A DNA stretch of 64,000 nt from RBC038 sp041390625 (GCA_041390625.1 JAWKPM010000008.1:1-64000), one strand, 5' to 3'. Positions 1 to 8,968 are shown, counted from the first letter of the stretch. Notes: generated by a model from the sequence alone, not told the origin. A program made the numbers and translations.

Positions 1-125
1 CTTTCTGGTCGAGGCGCCGCCACGTCCTCGGTGGACACGCGGCGGCGCTCTGAGGCTGGAGGACGATCACCTCGAGGGCGATCGTGCGTCGATTGTACCG
101 AGGGCTGGTGCGCCTGCACCAACCT

Positions 126-144
126 CGAGGCCTGCCAGGCCTCG
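126..144 (-). terminator. Hairpin after the gltD-like gene
   Basis: Perfect 8-bp arms CGAGGCCT and AGGCCTCG are separated by a 3-base loop, 17 bases beyond the stop codon of the minus-strand oxidoreductase. No T-run follows, so it is only a candidate terminator, like the other GC hairpins in this window. The remaining bases 1-160 hold no gene I can support. Confidence 0.45.
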
Positions 145-160
145 GGCGTGAGCGGTCCGC

Positions 161-1609
161 CTACCAGGGCTCGCCGTTCAGGAAGGCGTGGATGCCGTCC
201 GCCGCCTTGTGGCCATCCGCGAGGGCGGTCACCACGAGGTCGGCGCCGTTGACGTTGTCGCCGCCGGCGAAGACCCCCTCGAGGTTGGTCTTCATCGTCT
301 CAGGGTCGACGACGACGCGCTCCCAGCGGTCGCGCACCAGGTCCGGCGTGCGCTCGCCCCAGGCGGGATCGACGTTGTAGCCGATGGCGATCACGATGAC
401 GTCGGCTTCGAGGTCGAACTCGCTACCGGGTTCCGGCTCGGGACGGGCACGACCGGTGTCGTCCGGCTCGCCGAGGCGCATGCGCTGGCAGCGCAGGCCG
501 CGCACCGCCCCATCCTCGTCCGTCAGTATCTCGAGGGGCGTCGTCAGGTACTCGAAGGTGACGCCTTCCTCGGCAGCGTGCTGCCGCTCCTCGGAGCGGC
601 CCTGCATCTCGCGCTCGGTACGGCGGTAGACGAGGCGTACGTCCTCGGCGCCCGCGCGGCGCGCGGATCGCACGCAGTCCATCGAGGTGTCGCCACCGCC
701 CACGACCACCACCCGATGCATCGAGGGCATCGTCTCGCTGAGGGCGGCGGGCAACGTGTCGCCGTGGAGATTGAGACGCACGAGGAACTCGGTCGCCTCG
801 TAGACGCCGTGAGCGTCCTCGTTGGGGATACGGAGGTCCGCGCCATCCGAGGCGCCATAGCCGAGAAAGACGGCGTCGAACTGGTCCTGCAGCGTCTCGA
901 GCGTGACGTCCTGGCCGATACGCGTGCCAGCGACGACCTCGACGCCGAGCGACTGCAGCAACTCAAACTTGCGAGTGACCGCGGCCTTGTTCTGCTTGAA
1001 GGTCGGGATGCCGTAGAGGAGGACGCCGCCGGGTTCCGGCCACGCCTCGTAGATCGTGACGGCGTGGCCGGCGCGCGCGAGGCGCTCCGCGCAGCCAATG
1101 CCGGCCGGGCCGCTACCGACGACCGCGACTCGACGCCCGCTCGACGCGTCCACCGAGGTGTCCGCCGTGCCGTTCTCCTGCTGCCACTCGGTGACGAAGG
1201 TCTCGAGCTTGCCGATCGCCACGGGCAGCGCGTGCTTGCCGACGACGCAGTGCCCCTCGCAGAGGCGCTCCTGCGGGCAGAGGCGGCCGCAGAACTCCGG
1301 CAGCTCGCTGGTGGCGCGAAAGACCTCGGCGGCACGATCGAACTCGCCCCGCTCGAGGAAGTTGAGTGCTCCCGGGATGTCGTTAGAGACGGGACACGCC
1401 TTCTGGCACGGCGCCGCCGGGCACTGGATGCAGCGCTCGGCCTCAGCCCGCGCGGTATCGGCATCGAAGAGGAAGTACGTCTCGTCCCAGTTGGAGATGC
1501 GGTCCTCGGGCACCTGCTTCGCGGGACGGTGCGCGGGGATCTGAAGTCGCGCCTTGCGGTCGACCTGCGGCTTCGGGAGGGACTCGGGCTGCTCGCCGGC
1601 GCGGGTCAC
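161..1609 (-). CDS. gltD: Glutamate synthase small-subunit-like NAD(P) oxidoreductase
   Basis: The 482-residue product has the GltD architecture. An N-terminal Fe-S domain carries two cysteine groups (C60, C63, C68, C72 and C107, C111, C117, C121). An FAD-binding Rossmann motif VAVVGSGPAGIGCAERL follows, then an NAD(P) site around VVVVGGGDTSMDCVRSARRAG. In glutamate synthase this subunit passes NAD(P)H electrons to the large subunit. No large subunit (gltB) lies in the window, so it could instead serve another Fe-S flavoenzyme of this family. It is the last gene of a minus-strand run after the metal transporter and thioesterase genes. The family is clear; the physiological partner is not. Confidence 0.85.
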   Translation of the reverse strand: MTRAGEQPESLPKPQVDRKARLQIPAHRPAKQVPEDRISNWDETYFLFDADTARAEAERCIQCPAAPCQKACPVSNDIPGALNFLERGEFDRAAEVFRATSELPEFCGRLCPQERLCEGHCVVGKHALPVAIGKLETFVTEWQQENGTADTSVDASSGRRVAVVGSGPAGIGCAERLARAGHAVTIYEAWPEPGGVLLYGIPTFKQNKAAVTRKFELLQSLGVEVVAGTRIGQDVTLETLQDQFDAVFLGYGASDGADLRIPNEDAHGVYEATEFLVRLNLHGDTLPAALSETMPSMHRVVVVGGGDTSMDCVRSARRAGAEDVRLVYRRTEREMQGRSEERQHAAEEGVTFEYLTTPLEILTDEDGAVRGLRCQRMRLGEPDDTGRARPEPEPGSEFDLEADVIVIAIGYNVDPAWGERTPDLVRDRWERVVVDPETMKTNLEGVFAGGDNVNGADLVVTALADGHKAADGIHAFLNGEPW

Positions 1610-1666
1610 GGTACCTCGAGGTCTGTCGGCGGACGCGGCGTCCGCGGGCCGATCGTCCGTTCCAGC

Positions 1667-2137
1667 CTAGGCGGAGGGGATACCACCCTCAACCGAGGGT
1701 TCACCCGATTCCCGCTGGAGGATCACGAACGTGCCCGATCCGCTGCCGACGGGACGGTCTTGCTCATCGAGCAGCTCGACGGTGCAGTGCGAGAGCGAGC
1801 GGCCTCGACGCGACACGCGGCCGACGGCACGCAGCACGTCGCCCGTGAACGGGCGCAGCCAGCGGAAGTCGAGTTGGCCGGTCACGACTCGCTCGCCGGG
1901 CTCGATCACCGTGCGCAGCGCCCCACCCATCGCCGAGTCGGCGATCACGAGCCAGACGCCCCCATGCACAACGCCGTCGACGTTGAGGATGAGCGGAGTC
2001 ACGCGAAGCGTGATCTCGAGCCAGCCCTCGCCGCCATCGGTGATGTCGAAGCCGAGCGCCTCGTAGATCGGGGACACGAGGGCGCGCGGCAGGGCGAGGT
2101 AGTCGCGCTCGGAGCCCGAGGGAGGCGTCGAGGTCAC
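1667..2137 (-). CDS. PaaI/YbgC-type hotdog thioesterase
   Basis: This 156-residue protein has the hotdog-fold signature of PaaI-type acyl-CoA thioesterases, with VVHGGVWLVIADSAMGGALR as the core helix and its upstream HGG turn. Such enzymes hydrolyse acyl-CoA thioesters, often aromatic or medium-chain ones; the substrate here cannot be read from sequence. Its ATG overlaps the stop codon of the upstream metal-transporter permease by 4 bases (ATGA), so the two are probably translationally coupled, although a functional link to metal uptake is not obvious. Confidence 0.8.
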   Translation of the reverse strand: MTSTPPSGSERDYLALPRALVSPIYEALGFDITDGGEGWLEITLRVTPLILNVDGVVHGGVWLVIADSAMGGALRTVIEPGERVVTGQLDFRWLRPFTGDVLRAVGRVSRRGRSLSHCTVELLDEQDRPVGSGSGTFVILQRESGEPSVEGGIPSA

Positions 2138-2994
2138 TCGACGGCCTCGACGGGTGTGCGGACCTCGACCGGGCCACGCCGCGAGGTCAGGAGCACGGAG
2201 GCAGCGAAGAGCAGGCTGGCGGTGAGCACGATGGCGGGGCTGGCGGCGACGCCGGCGTGGTAGGAGACGTGGAGCCCGACGATCGAGGCGACGAGGGCGA
2301 ACAGCAGGCCGTACGCCATGATCGGACCGAGGCGGCGGACGAAGAGCCCCGCCGTGGCCGCAGGAATGATGAGCATCGCGTTCACCAGGACGATGCCGAT
2401 CGCCTTGATCGAGATCACGACGGCGAAGGCAATCATCACGAGCACCGCGTACTCGAAGAACCGTGCCGGCACGCCCATCGCCGAGGCCGCCGCCGGGTCG
2501 TACGCCACCAGCACCAGCTCGCGGTAGAACGCGCCCACGAAGGCGAGCACGGCCAACCCGAGGATCGAAGCGCCCACGATGTCGGCACGCGAGACGCCGA
2601 GAATGTTGCCGAAGACGAACGAGAACAGATCCGGCGTGTACGAGGTGCGGCGCGAGAGCACGAGGATGCCCACCGAGAACATCGCGACGAACAGGATGCC
2701 GATGGCGGTGTCGTACGAGACGCGCGCGCGGTCCCGGGTGAAGCCCACGCCCACGGCGGTCAACACCGCAGCGATCAGCGCGCCGACCGTGACATTGGCG
2801 CCGGCCACGAAGGCGACCGCGACACCAGCGAGCGTCGAGTGCGCCAGCGCGTCACCCGAGAATGCCAGCCCCTTGTTCACGACGAACGCCCCAACGATCG
2901 CCCCGATGACCGACACGATCACGAGGGCGATCAGGGCGCGCCGCATGAACTCGAACTGATAGGGGTCGAACAGCCAGCCGGCGAGGTCACCCAT
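2134..2994 (-). CDS. Metal (Zn/Mn) ABC transporter permease, ABC-3 family
   Basis: The 286-residue hydrophobic protein matches the ABC-3 permease family (ZnuB, MntB, TroC/D), with about eight membrane segments. Recognisable parts are the early FSGDALAHSTLAGVAVAF segment and the coupling region around AAASAMGVPARFFEY. It would move Zn2+, Mn2+ or Fe2+ across the membrane together with the ATPase encoded just upstream at 3040-3939. No binding-protein gene is adjacent, so the substrate-binding lipoprotein must lie elsewhere or be beyond reach of this window. Metal specificity cannot be assigned. Confidence 0.88.
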   Translation of the reverse strand: MGDLAGWLFDPYQFEFMRRALIALVIVSVIGAIVGAFVVNKGLAFSGDALAHSTLAGVAVAFVAGANVTVGALIAAVLTAVGVGFTRDRARVSYDTAIGILFVAMFSVGILVLSRRTSYTPDLFSFVFGNILGVSRADIVGASILGLAVLAFVGAFYRELVLVAYDPAAASAMGVPARFFEYAVLVMIAFAVVISIKAIGIVLVNAMLIIPAATAGLFVRRLGPIMAYGLLFALVASIVGLHVSYHAGVAASPAIVLTASLLFAASVLLTSRRGPVEVRTPVEAVE

Positions 2995-3039
2995 CGAGGG
3001 CGCCTCGTGTGCCGTCGGACGCGCGGACCTCGAGGTGCG

Positions 3040-3939
3040 TCACGCGGGCGGCGGCTCTCCGTTGCGGCGAGCATCGGCCACGCCCGAACCGGCACCGGTG
3101 CCGGGCACGAGGACGCCGGCCGGCGTCGGCGCGAGGCCAACCGCGAGCAGGTGACTGCGGAACGTCTCCGTCAGGACCTCAGCGGTCAGGACCTGGTCGG
3201 GAGGACCAGCCGCGATGACCCGGCGGTTCAGGCAGACCGCCTCATCGCAGGAGTTCGCGACGCACGAGAGGTCGTGGGTCGCAATCAGGATGCTGCGGCC
3301 CTCGCGAGCCAACTCGTCGAGGATGCGGATCAGGTCGTGCTGCACCGCAGCATCGAGGCCGGCGAACGGCTCATCGAGTAGCAGCAGCCGCGCGCCGCGC
3401 GCCATCGATCGCGCCATCAGCACCCGCCGGCGCTGGCCGCCCGACAGCTGGCCGACCTGGCGGCCCGCCATCTCCGTCAGACCCACCCGGTCGAGCGCCT
3501 CGAGCGCTGCCTCACGGTCCTCGCGCGTCCAGCGGCGGAAGGGGCGCACGTGGTGGTAGCGCCCCATGAGGACGACCTCGAGGACGGAGACGGGGAAGGC
3601 CCAGTCCACCTCCTCGACCTGCGGCATGTACGCAATGTCGTCGCGCGCCTCGCGCACCGGCCGTCCGAACGCCTCGACGCTGCCGCGCATCGGTGTCACG
3701 AGGCCGAGGATCGATTTGAAGAGCGTCGACTTCCCCGCCCCGTTCGGTCCGACGAGGCCGACCATCTCGCCCGCAGGCACATCGATGTCCACGCCCTCGA
3801 TGGCGGGCGGTCGGCCGGGGTAGCCCGCCCACAGGTCGCGCACCTGGAGCGCAAGCTCGCGATGCGCATGCTCCGGCCCCAGCCCCTCGCGGGCCGGAAC
3901 GTGCAGCTCGGACATCCGTGAGGCAGAAAGCGACGTCAT
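3040..3939 (-). CDS. Metal ABC transporter ATP-binding protein
   Basis: The ATPase partner of the ABC-3 permease. It contains Walker A GPNGAGKST, the signature LSGGQRRRV, Walker B LLLLDEPFAGLD and the switch histidine in LIATHDLSC. The C-terminal 40 residues after the nucleotide-binding domain are low-complexity and unusual. I place the start at ATG 3939; ATG 3915 is an equally plausible alternative and neither has a clear Shine-Dalgarno. An upstream extension reading to 4035 is unlikely because it runs through the divergent promoter region. It heads the four-gene minus-strand run ATPase, permease, thioesterase, gltD. Confidence 0.88.
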   Translation of the reverse strand: MTSLSASRMSELHVPAREGLGPEHAHRELALQVRDLWAGYPGRPPAIEGVDIDVPAGEMVGLVGPNGAGKSTLFKSILGLVTPMRGSVEAFGRPVREARDDIAYMPQVEEVDWAFPVSVLEVVLMGRYHHVRPFRRWTREDREAALEALDRVGLTEMAGRQVGQLSGGQRRRVLMARSMARGARLLLLDEPFAGLDAAVQHDLIRILDELAREGRSILIATHDLSCVANSCDEAVCLNRRVIAAGPPDQVLTAEVLTETFRSHLLAVGLAPTPAGVLVPGTGAGSGVADARRNGEPPPA

Positions 3940-4105
3940 CGAGACGCGACCGGCATCGAGGTCTGACCAGCGGCTTCGGGGGCGGCGTTGATACTGTGTC
4001 TCACTTCGAGTCGAGTCTAGCGATCGCGTCACCACGCCTCAAGGTGGCGGAGTCCCGATTCCGCTCGATCCCAGCACGAGGGCTGGAGCAGGTCTCGCGG
4101 CGCGA

Positions 4106-4111
4106 TAGCAT
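4106..4111 (+). promoter_or_regulatory. Candidate -10 box (TAGCAT) for AI-2E gene
   Basis: TAGCAT fits the TANNNT -10 pattern seen just ahead of many genes in this window (for example 8963, 17229, 18552, 20516 and 34017). It lies about 56 bases before the chosen start of the AI-2E family gene. No convincing -35 element was found. Confidence 0.35.
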
Positions 4112-4166
4112 GTGCGCGACGACGCAGCGGCCGGGCGCACACCTCGAGGGCGAGACGCAGACCGAG

Positions 4167-5315
4167 ATGACACGAGCGCACGTACGCGCGTTGCTCTGGG
4201 TGGGCATGCTCGCCGTCGTCGTCTACGTGACGTGGCAGGCCCGCGCCGCGCTACTCCCCTTCGCCGTGGGTGCTCTCCTCGCGTACGTGCTGACGCCGGT
4301 CGTCGACGTCATGGCCTCGGTCGTGCCGGCGAAGTCGCATCGAGGCGACGTGCTGCGTCGAGGCGTTGCCGTCCTCGTGATCTATCTGCTCTTCGCCGCC
4401 TCGCTGTTTGCCGTCGGGTCGGTCGTGATCCCGGTCGCCGTCGACCAGGGCGTCGAGTTCGTCGACACGCTGCCGGAAACCTTCGATGCCGCGCGCGAGC
4501 AGGGCACCGACTGGCTCACCCAGTATCGAGAGCGCGTCCCCGACGAGGTGCAGGAACGCATCGACGTCTACACCGATGATGCGTCCGCCGCCGTCACCGC
4601 CAGCGTGGCGACGTTCGCACGCAACTCGATCGGCGTGCTGACGGACACGCTCGCGTTCGCGATCGGCTTCGTCGTCACGCCGTTCTTCATGTTCTACGCG
4701 CTGCGCGACCGCCATCGAGTGGGCTTCAACTTCATGCGCGCCGTGCCCTCGGAGGCGCGAGCCGATGTCGAGCACGTCCTGCTGATCGGCGATCGGCTGC
4801 TCATCCGCTTCCTGCGCGGTCAGCTGCTCCTCGGCGTGATCGTCGGCACTGCCGTCGGCGTGGGGCTGACGCTCATGGACGTGCAGCTCTCGCTCGCGCT
4901 GGGCTTGTTCGCGGGCATCACGGAGCTGATCCCGATCCTCGGGCCGTGGATCGGCGCCGTACCGGGGATGATCATCGTGCTGGCGACGGATCCGGAGCAG
5001 GCGGTGTGGGTGGCGCTGCTCTACTTCGGCGTGCAGCAGGCGGAGAACTTCCTGCTCGTGCCTCGGGTGCAGGGCTCGGCGACGGAGATTCACCCCGCGA
5101 TGGTGCTGCTGCTGCTCGTCGTGTCGGGCGCCGTCTTCGGGTTCTGGGGCCTGCTCGTGATCGTGCCGATGGCGGCGATCACCCGCGAGCTGTTCTGGTA
5201 CGCCGATGCCCGACTACGCGGGCTCGATGCGGAGTCGGCCTTCGCCGAGACGCACGTGGCGCGCATGGTGCCCCGGAATCACGCACCCGTCGACGTCGAA
5301 CGAGCCTCGAGCTAG
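4167..5315 (+). CDS. AI-2E family transporter (permease)
   Basis: A 382-residue polytopic protein of the AI-2E/TqsA-like exporter family (UPF0118). Eight membrane segments are predictable. The family C-terminal core is visible as GLFAGITELIPILGPWIGAV and FLLVPRVQGSATEIHPAMVL. Family members export autoinducer-2 or act as Na+/H+ antiporters, so the substrate is unknown. I chose ATG 4167 because it directly precedes the first membrane helix and lies downstream of a candidate -10 box. ATG 4110 or 3918 would add a non-conserved arginine-rich leader. It converges tail to tail with the anti-sigma gene, only 9 bases apart. Confidence 0.85.
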   Translation: MTRAHVRALLWVGMLAVVVYVTWQARAALLPFAVGALLAYVLTPVVDVMASVVPAKSHRGDVLRRGVAVLVIYLLFAASLFAVGSVVIPVAVDQGVEFVDTLPETFDAAREQGTDWLTQYRERVPDEVQERIDVYTDDASAAVTASVATFARNSIGVLTDTLAFAIGFVVTPFFMFYALRDRHRVGFNFMRAVPSEARADVEHVLLIGDRLLIRFLRGQLLLGVIVGTAVGVGLTLMDVQLSLALGLFAGITELIPILGPWIGAVPGMIIVLATDPEQAVWVALLYFGVQQAENFLLVPRVQGSATEIHPAMVLLLLVVSGAVFGFWGLLVIVPMAAITRELFWYADARLRGLDAESAFAETHVARMVPRNHAPVDVERASS

Positions 5316-5324
5316 GCCGGGCGG

Positions 5325-6158
5325 CTAGCGACCGACGAGCCCCACGAGGACGATCGGGCGTCCGACGGCAGCGGAGCCGCCGGTCGGCGCAACCGCGATG
5401 AGGATGCGGCCCGGGTCGACCGGCTCGGACGGCCGCACGACGACCTCGGCGGCGCCGTTCTCGTCTGGGACGAACGTGCCCGCCGGCGTCGCGAACGTCC
5501 CGTCCTCGAGCCAGACTTCGTAGACCGAGCCGATGGGCAGCGCCGGCAACGAACGCACGACGACCACGCCGGCGCCCAGGTCCTCGCTCCAGAGGTAGCG
5601 CCCGCCGGCCCCATGCCCGGAGGGTGTGGGCTGCAGCACGCTCGAAACGGCGTCGGGGTCGGCGGTCACGGCCAGCGTCAACTGCTGATCGGCGAGAGCG
5701 GACTCGAGCTGCAAGCGCAGCGCGTCGGGCTCGCCGCCGAGCGCGTCGCCGGCGATGGCATCGATGCGCTTCGCGTCCGCCTCGACGACCGCCGTGAGCG
5801 CGCGGTTCTGGCGCTCGAGGGCCTGGATGTCGCCGCGGAGCTCGAAGCCCCAGATCGCAGCCACGAGGACGGCGGCCGCGGCGGCGCCGACGGGAATCCA
5901 GCGACGCAGGCTCGGCCGCTCGCGCTGGCGCCGGCTCTCGCGACGCGCGGCGTCCATGACGCGATCGCGCAGCCGCGGGTCCGCGTGCCGCAAAGGCACG
6001 GAGAGCGCGATCATGTCCACCATCTCGTGGTAGACGGCGAGATCGGCCGCCGCGCGCGGGTCGATGCGCACGAGGTCTTCGATCTCACGGGCCTCCGGCC
6101 CCGAGAGGGTGCCGAGGGCGTACGCGGCAAGCAGTTCCTCGCGCTCGTCGGGCGTCAT
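5325..6158 (-). CDS. Anti-sigma factor, RskA type
   Basis: The roughly 277-residue product begins with the anti-sigma helix bundle found in RskA-type proteins (TPDEREELLAAYALGTLSGPE). A single transmembrane helix (WIPVGAAAAAVLVAAIWGFE) follows near residue 85, then an extracytoplasmic RskA C-terminal domain with the typical YEVWLEDGTFATPAGTF stretch. It would hold the adjacent sigma factor at the membrane until a signal releases it. ATG 6158 has a GAGGGG ribosome site. ATG 6224 would add 22 basic residues. It lies directly downstream of the sigma gene, a standard sigma/anti-sigma operon. Confidence 0.88.
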   Translation of the reverse strand: MTPDEREELLAAYALGTLSGPEAREIEDLVRIDPRAAADLAVYHEMVDMIALSVPLRHADPRLRDRVMDAARRESRRQRERPSLRRWIPVGAAAAAVLVAAIWGFELRGDIQALERQNRALTAVVEADAKRIDAIAGDALGGEPDALRLQLESALADQQLTLAVTADPDAVSSVLQPTPSGHGAGGRYLWSEDLGAGVVVVRSLPALPIGSVYEVWLEDGTFATPAGTFVPDENGAAEVVVRPSEPVDPGRILIAVAPTGGSAAVGRPIVLVGLVGR

Positions 6159-6243
6159 CGCGCGCCGCCCCTCGAGGGCGATTCGGTGCGCCTCGCGCGG
6201 CTCGCGTCGTCTTCGATGCCCCATGCAATGATCATCGGCAGAT

Positions 6244-6906
6244 TCACGGGCGCTCCCCGAGGTCGGAAAGCAGCGTCCGCAGCTTCTGCATCCCGAGGCG
6301 CACGCGTGTCTTCACGGTGCCCAGCGCGTCGCCCGTGCGGGCAGCGATCTCGGTCTGGCTCAGCCCGGAGAAGTAGGCGAGCTCCAACACCTCGCGCTGG
6401 CGGTCGGGGAGTTGCGTCATCGCCTCGCGTACCGCCTGTCGTCGTTCGGCGAGCTCCACCTCGACGGCCGGGTCGGCGACCCGTTCGTCGGGGAGCTCCG
6501 GGGCAGGGTCGTCGCCCTGCCGCTCGCGCTGATCGCGCCGGCTCAGCCGCCGCTGCTCGTCGATCGCCCGGTTTCGGGTCACCGACATCAGCCAGGAGAG
6601 GAAGCGCCCTCGGTCCGGCTGGAACGCCCACGGGCGCCGCCAGAGGCGAAGGAACACCTCCTGCGTCACGTCCTCGGCGAGTTGACGGTCGAGGAGGATG
6701 CGCAGGCTGACCGAGAACACGAGGCCCGAGTACCGGTCGTACAGCGCCTCGAGGGACGCGATGTCGCCGGCCGCGAGTCCTGCCATCAGCTCGACGTCGG
6801 TGGGACGGTCCGCGTCACCGCGGGACGCCCCGGTCGATCGGCCGATCGGTAGGGGTACGTTCGGGCGCGTTGGTTGGATTGGCTCAGGGCGCGCTGGAGC
6901 GCTCAC
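6244..6906 (-). CDS. ECF sigma factor, SigK-like, paired with RskA-type anti-sigma
   Basis: A 220-residue sigma-70 family member. Region 2 is seen in AEDVTQEVFLRLWRRPWAF and SWLMSVTRNRAIDEQRR. Region 4 is seen in LPDRQREVLELAYFSGLSQ followed by TEIAARTGDALGTVKTRVR. It would direct RNA polymerase to an extracytoplasmic-stress regulon. I set the start at GTG 6906 because GGAGG lies 7 bases upstream of it; the in-frame ATG at 6984 would add a proline-rich leader with no ribosome site. The anti-sigma gene follows directly. A TATCCT box about 46 bases upstream may be its promoter. Confidence 0.9.
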   Translation of the reverse strand: MSAPARPEPIQPTRPNVPLPIGRSTGASRGDADRPTDVELMAGLAAGDIASLEALYDRYSGLVFSVSLRILLDRQLAEDVTQEVFLRLWRRPWAFQPDRGRFLSWLMSVTRNRAIDEQRRLSRRDQRERQGDDPAPELPDERVADPAVEVELAERRQAVREAMTQLPDRQREVLELAYFSGLSQTEIAARTGDALGTVKTRVRLGMQKLRTLLSDLGERP

Positions 6907-6951
6907 GTGCGAGCCTCCGATCCCCGTGGGAGGCGGGTTCGAGGTGGCGTC

Positions 6952-6957
6952 AGGATA
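6952..6957 (-). promoter_or_regulatory. Candidate -10 box (TATCCT) for the sigma gene
   Basis: On the minus strand the bases read TATCCT, about 46 bases before GTG 6906. GAATG lies roughly 25 bases further upstream, which might be an ECF-type -35 for autoregulation, but the evidence is weak. Confidence 0.35.
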
Positions 6958-7026
6958 CCGCTCGCAGGCGCCGATGGGGGACATTCACCCTTACGCGGAC
7001 GTAATGCCGGCCTCGATGGCGGCGCG

Positions 7027-7857
7027 TCAGACGAGGGCACCCGTCGCGAACATGAGCCCTCGCCCGAGGAGCTCGCCGGCGAGCACGGCACCGAGGGCGA
7101 TGTACAGCAGGCCGGTGGCGGACATCATGCCTCGGATGGCGGCCGCCTTCCACGCGAGCCACGCGAGGAACATCGGGAACGCGAGGCCGACCGCCACGCG
7201 CAGCCAGAACGCCGGGTTCGCGCCGAGCGAGACGCCGAGGCCATCTGACAGTGGCACCTCGCGGACCGGAGCGATCGCCGCCAGGACGACGAGCACGGTC
7301 TGCGCCGCCACGGCGCCGAGCACCAGCAGCGACATCTGCTCGAGCGGCTCCTTCGGCAGGCCCGAGTTCGTCAGGTACCAGTGCCCCCAGGTCATCGCCA
7401 TGAGCGCGCCACCGAGGACGAGCGCGCCCGCGAGGAGGCTCGCGATCGCGCCGAGGTACGACCACGTCGGCGGCGCGACGAGCCCGGCGATCGTCACGAG
7501 CACGACCGCACCAAGGACCGACGAGGCGACACCGAGCCCGATCGAGGCGCGCCGCTGCTCGATCATGGTCGCCACGAGGTAGGCGGCACACGCGGCGGTG
7601 AAGACGACGAGCGACTCGCGGAGGGGCGGGAACCAGTCCGAGGCGAGGGCGTAGCCGTCGACCTCGTCGGCGCGCGCGACGGACAGCGCGGTCGCCAGTG
7701 CCATCGCCGCTAGTGGCAGCACGGTGAGCGCCCCGGTCTTCACGTAGCCGGCCGTCACCATGCGACGGGCATCGAAGAGCGTGACGACGACCAGCGAGCC
7801 GGTCGCCAGCTCGACGAGCATGATCAGGACGACGTAGGGCAGGGAGGCGGCACTCAC
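7027..7857 (-). CDS. Polytopic membrane protein of unknown function
   Basis: About 276 residues with eight or nine hydrophobic segments and very short loops. The most distinctive stretch is MAMTWGHWYLTNSGLPKEPL, a conserved-looking Trp-His-Trp loop between helices that could bind a cofactor. I do not recognise a named family. The start is placed at GTG 7857, immediately before the first helix; the open frame extends 74 codons upstream but that part is arginine-rich and overlaps the glycosylase gene in another frame, so it is not real protein. It is encoded just downstream of the uracil-DNA glycosylase gene. Confidence 0.7.
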   Translation of the reverse strand: MSAASLPYVVLIMLVELATGSLVVVTLFDARRMVTAGYVKTGALTVLPLAAMALATALSVARADEVDGYALASDWFPPLRESLVVFTAACAAYLVATMIEQRRASIGLGVASSVLGAVVLVTIAGLVAPPTWSYLGAIASLLAGALVLGGALMAMTWGHWYLTNSGLPKEPLEQMSLLVLGAVAAQTVLVVLAAIAPVREVPLSDGLGVSLGANPAFWLRVAVGLAFPMFLAWLAWKAAAIRGMMSATGLLYIALGAVLAGELLGRGLMFATGALV

Positions 7858-7894
7858 GAGTGCGCGGGATCGTAGGCGCGCCTCGATAGGAGGG

Positions 7895-8527
7895 TCAAAG
7901 CGCCCGTGTCGCCTCGGCGGCCTCGCGACGGACGAGCGCACCGAGCGCCCGCCAGTCGGCGCGCTGCTGCGCCTCGGAGCGCCGCCCGACCGTACGTCCG
8001 CTGGGGTGCACGAGCGGCACGAGGATGCGCCCGGCCCACGGCCGCGGGCGACCCGCTTCGAGGGTGATCGCTCCGCCATTGTGAGGCTCGATGCCTGCCA
8101 GCGCGTCGAGGGCGACGCGGCCGAGCGCGGCGACGACGGGCGCGCGCACGATCTCGAGCGTGGCGCGCAGGTAGTCGAGGCAGGCGGTGACCTCGGACGG
8201 TCGGGGGCGGCGGTTCGTGCCGGCCTCGCTGCGCGGCGAGCAGAGGACGGCGTTCGTCACGAACACATCAGCACGCCCGAGACCGGCCTCGGCCAGCAGC
8301 GCCTCGAAGCGGTCTCCTGCGCGGTCGCCGTGGAAGGGGACGCCGGTCCTCGACGCGCCGAGCCGCCCGGGCGCCTCGCCGACCACCAGTAGCGGCGCAT
8401 CGAGGCGGCCATTGCTGGCGCCGAGGAGGTGCGTGTGCTCAACGCCCTCGCAGACACGGCAGCCCTCGACGCGTCGAACAAGCGACTCGAAGCTCACGGC
8501 AGGCGACACGGTGGAGGCCTCGCTCAC
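7895..8527 (-). CDS. Uracil-DNA glycosylase, Fe-S family 4/5
   Basis: A 210-residue glycosylase that would remove uracil from DNA to start base-excision repair. Family motifs are LLVVGEAPGRLGASRTGVPF (active-site and uracil-binding loops), FVTNAVLCSPRSEAG and the late LVHPSG loop. Cysteines at GCRVCEG, VLCSP and VTACLDYL are placed as expected for the 4Fe-4S cluster of families 4 and 5. GTG 8527 overlaps the stop codon of the upstream VOC gene by 4 bases, so the two are coupled. The longer open frame to 8773 is arginine-rich shadow of the VOC gene. Confidence 0.88.
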   Translation of the reverse strand: MSEASTVSPAVSFESLVRRVEGCRVCEGVEHTHLLGASNGRLDAPLLVVGEAPGRLGASRTGVPFHGDRAGDRFEALLAEAGLGRADVFVTNAVLCSPRSEAGTNRRPRPSEVTACLDYLRATLEIVRAPVVAALGRVALDALAGIEPHNGGAITLEAGRPRPWAGRILVPLVHPSGRTVGRRSEAQQRADWRALGALVRREAAEATRAL

Positions 8528-8904
8528 CCCTCGAGGTCGGCAGCGGAGATGCCGTACTGCGTCAGCGCGAGGCGGTGGCCGTCGGCATCGGTGACCTGCA
8601 TCGCCACGCCTCCTGGGATGTCGTGCGGCGCCTCGACGGTCGCGCCGGCCGCCTCGAGGGCGGCGCGGGCCGAGGCAAGGTCGCCGACGCGGAAGGCGGG
8701 CAGCCAGCCCTCGTAGCTCGCGCCGGGACCGTGGATGCCGATCGAGACGCCCCCGAGGCGCACCTGCGACCACTCCGGGCTCTCAACCTCGATGTGCGCA
8801 CCGAGGGCGTCGCGGTAGAAGGCGACCGAGGCGCGCATGTCCTCGGTGCTGGTCTGAAGCATGTCGAGCAGCCCGAGGGCGGCCGGTGTTCGGGCCTCGG
8901 TCAT
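8524..8904 (-). CDS. VOC (glyoxalase/bleomycin-resistance fold) protein
   Basis: A 126-residue vicinal-oxygen-chelate protein with the paired beta-alpha-beta-beta-beta modules of the family. Recognisable parts are DMRASVAFYRDALGAHIEVE at the start of module 1 and the terminal DADGHRLALTQYG strand. Such proteins are metal-dependent lyases, dioxygenases or antibiotic-binding proteins; a metal site is possible but the function cannot be narrowed. It is the first gene of a coupled pair with the uracil-DNA glycosylase. Confidence 0.8.
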   Translation of the reverse strand: MTEARTPAALGLLDMLQTSTEDMRASVAFYRDALGAHIEVESPEWSQVRLGGVSIGIHGPGASYEGWLPAFRVGDLASARAALEAAGATVEAPHDIPGGVAMQVTDADGHRLALTQYGISAADLEG

Positions 8905-8962
8905 GGCGCCTCCTCGCAGGTTCGAGTGTCACGTCGAGGCCTCGATGGTAGGACCGGAGGGA

Positions 8963-8968
8963 TATGAT
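8963..8968 (+). promoter_or_regulatory. TATGAT -10 box, probable leaderless start
   Basis: A consensus-like TATGAT ends 7 bases before GTG 8976. If used, transcription would begin at or next to that GTG, giving a leaderless mRNA. The alternative ATG at 8964 lies inside the box itself. Confidence 0.45.

Noticed and set aside
161..1609. Complete glutamate synthase operon
   Set aside because: No gltB-like large subunit is present next to the small-subunit-like gene, and a hairpin follows it.
188..2263. 691-codon plus-strand open frame opposite the gltD-like and thioesterase genes
   Set aside because: Arg/Asp/Val-rich translation with no motif, directly antisense to recognisable genes; a GC-driven shadow frame. 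The same holds for the long frames at 2257-3381, 13010-14662 and 32032-33960.
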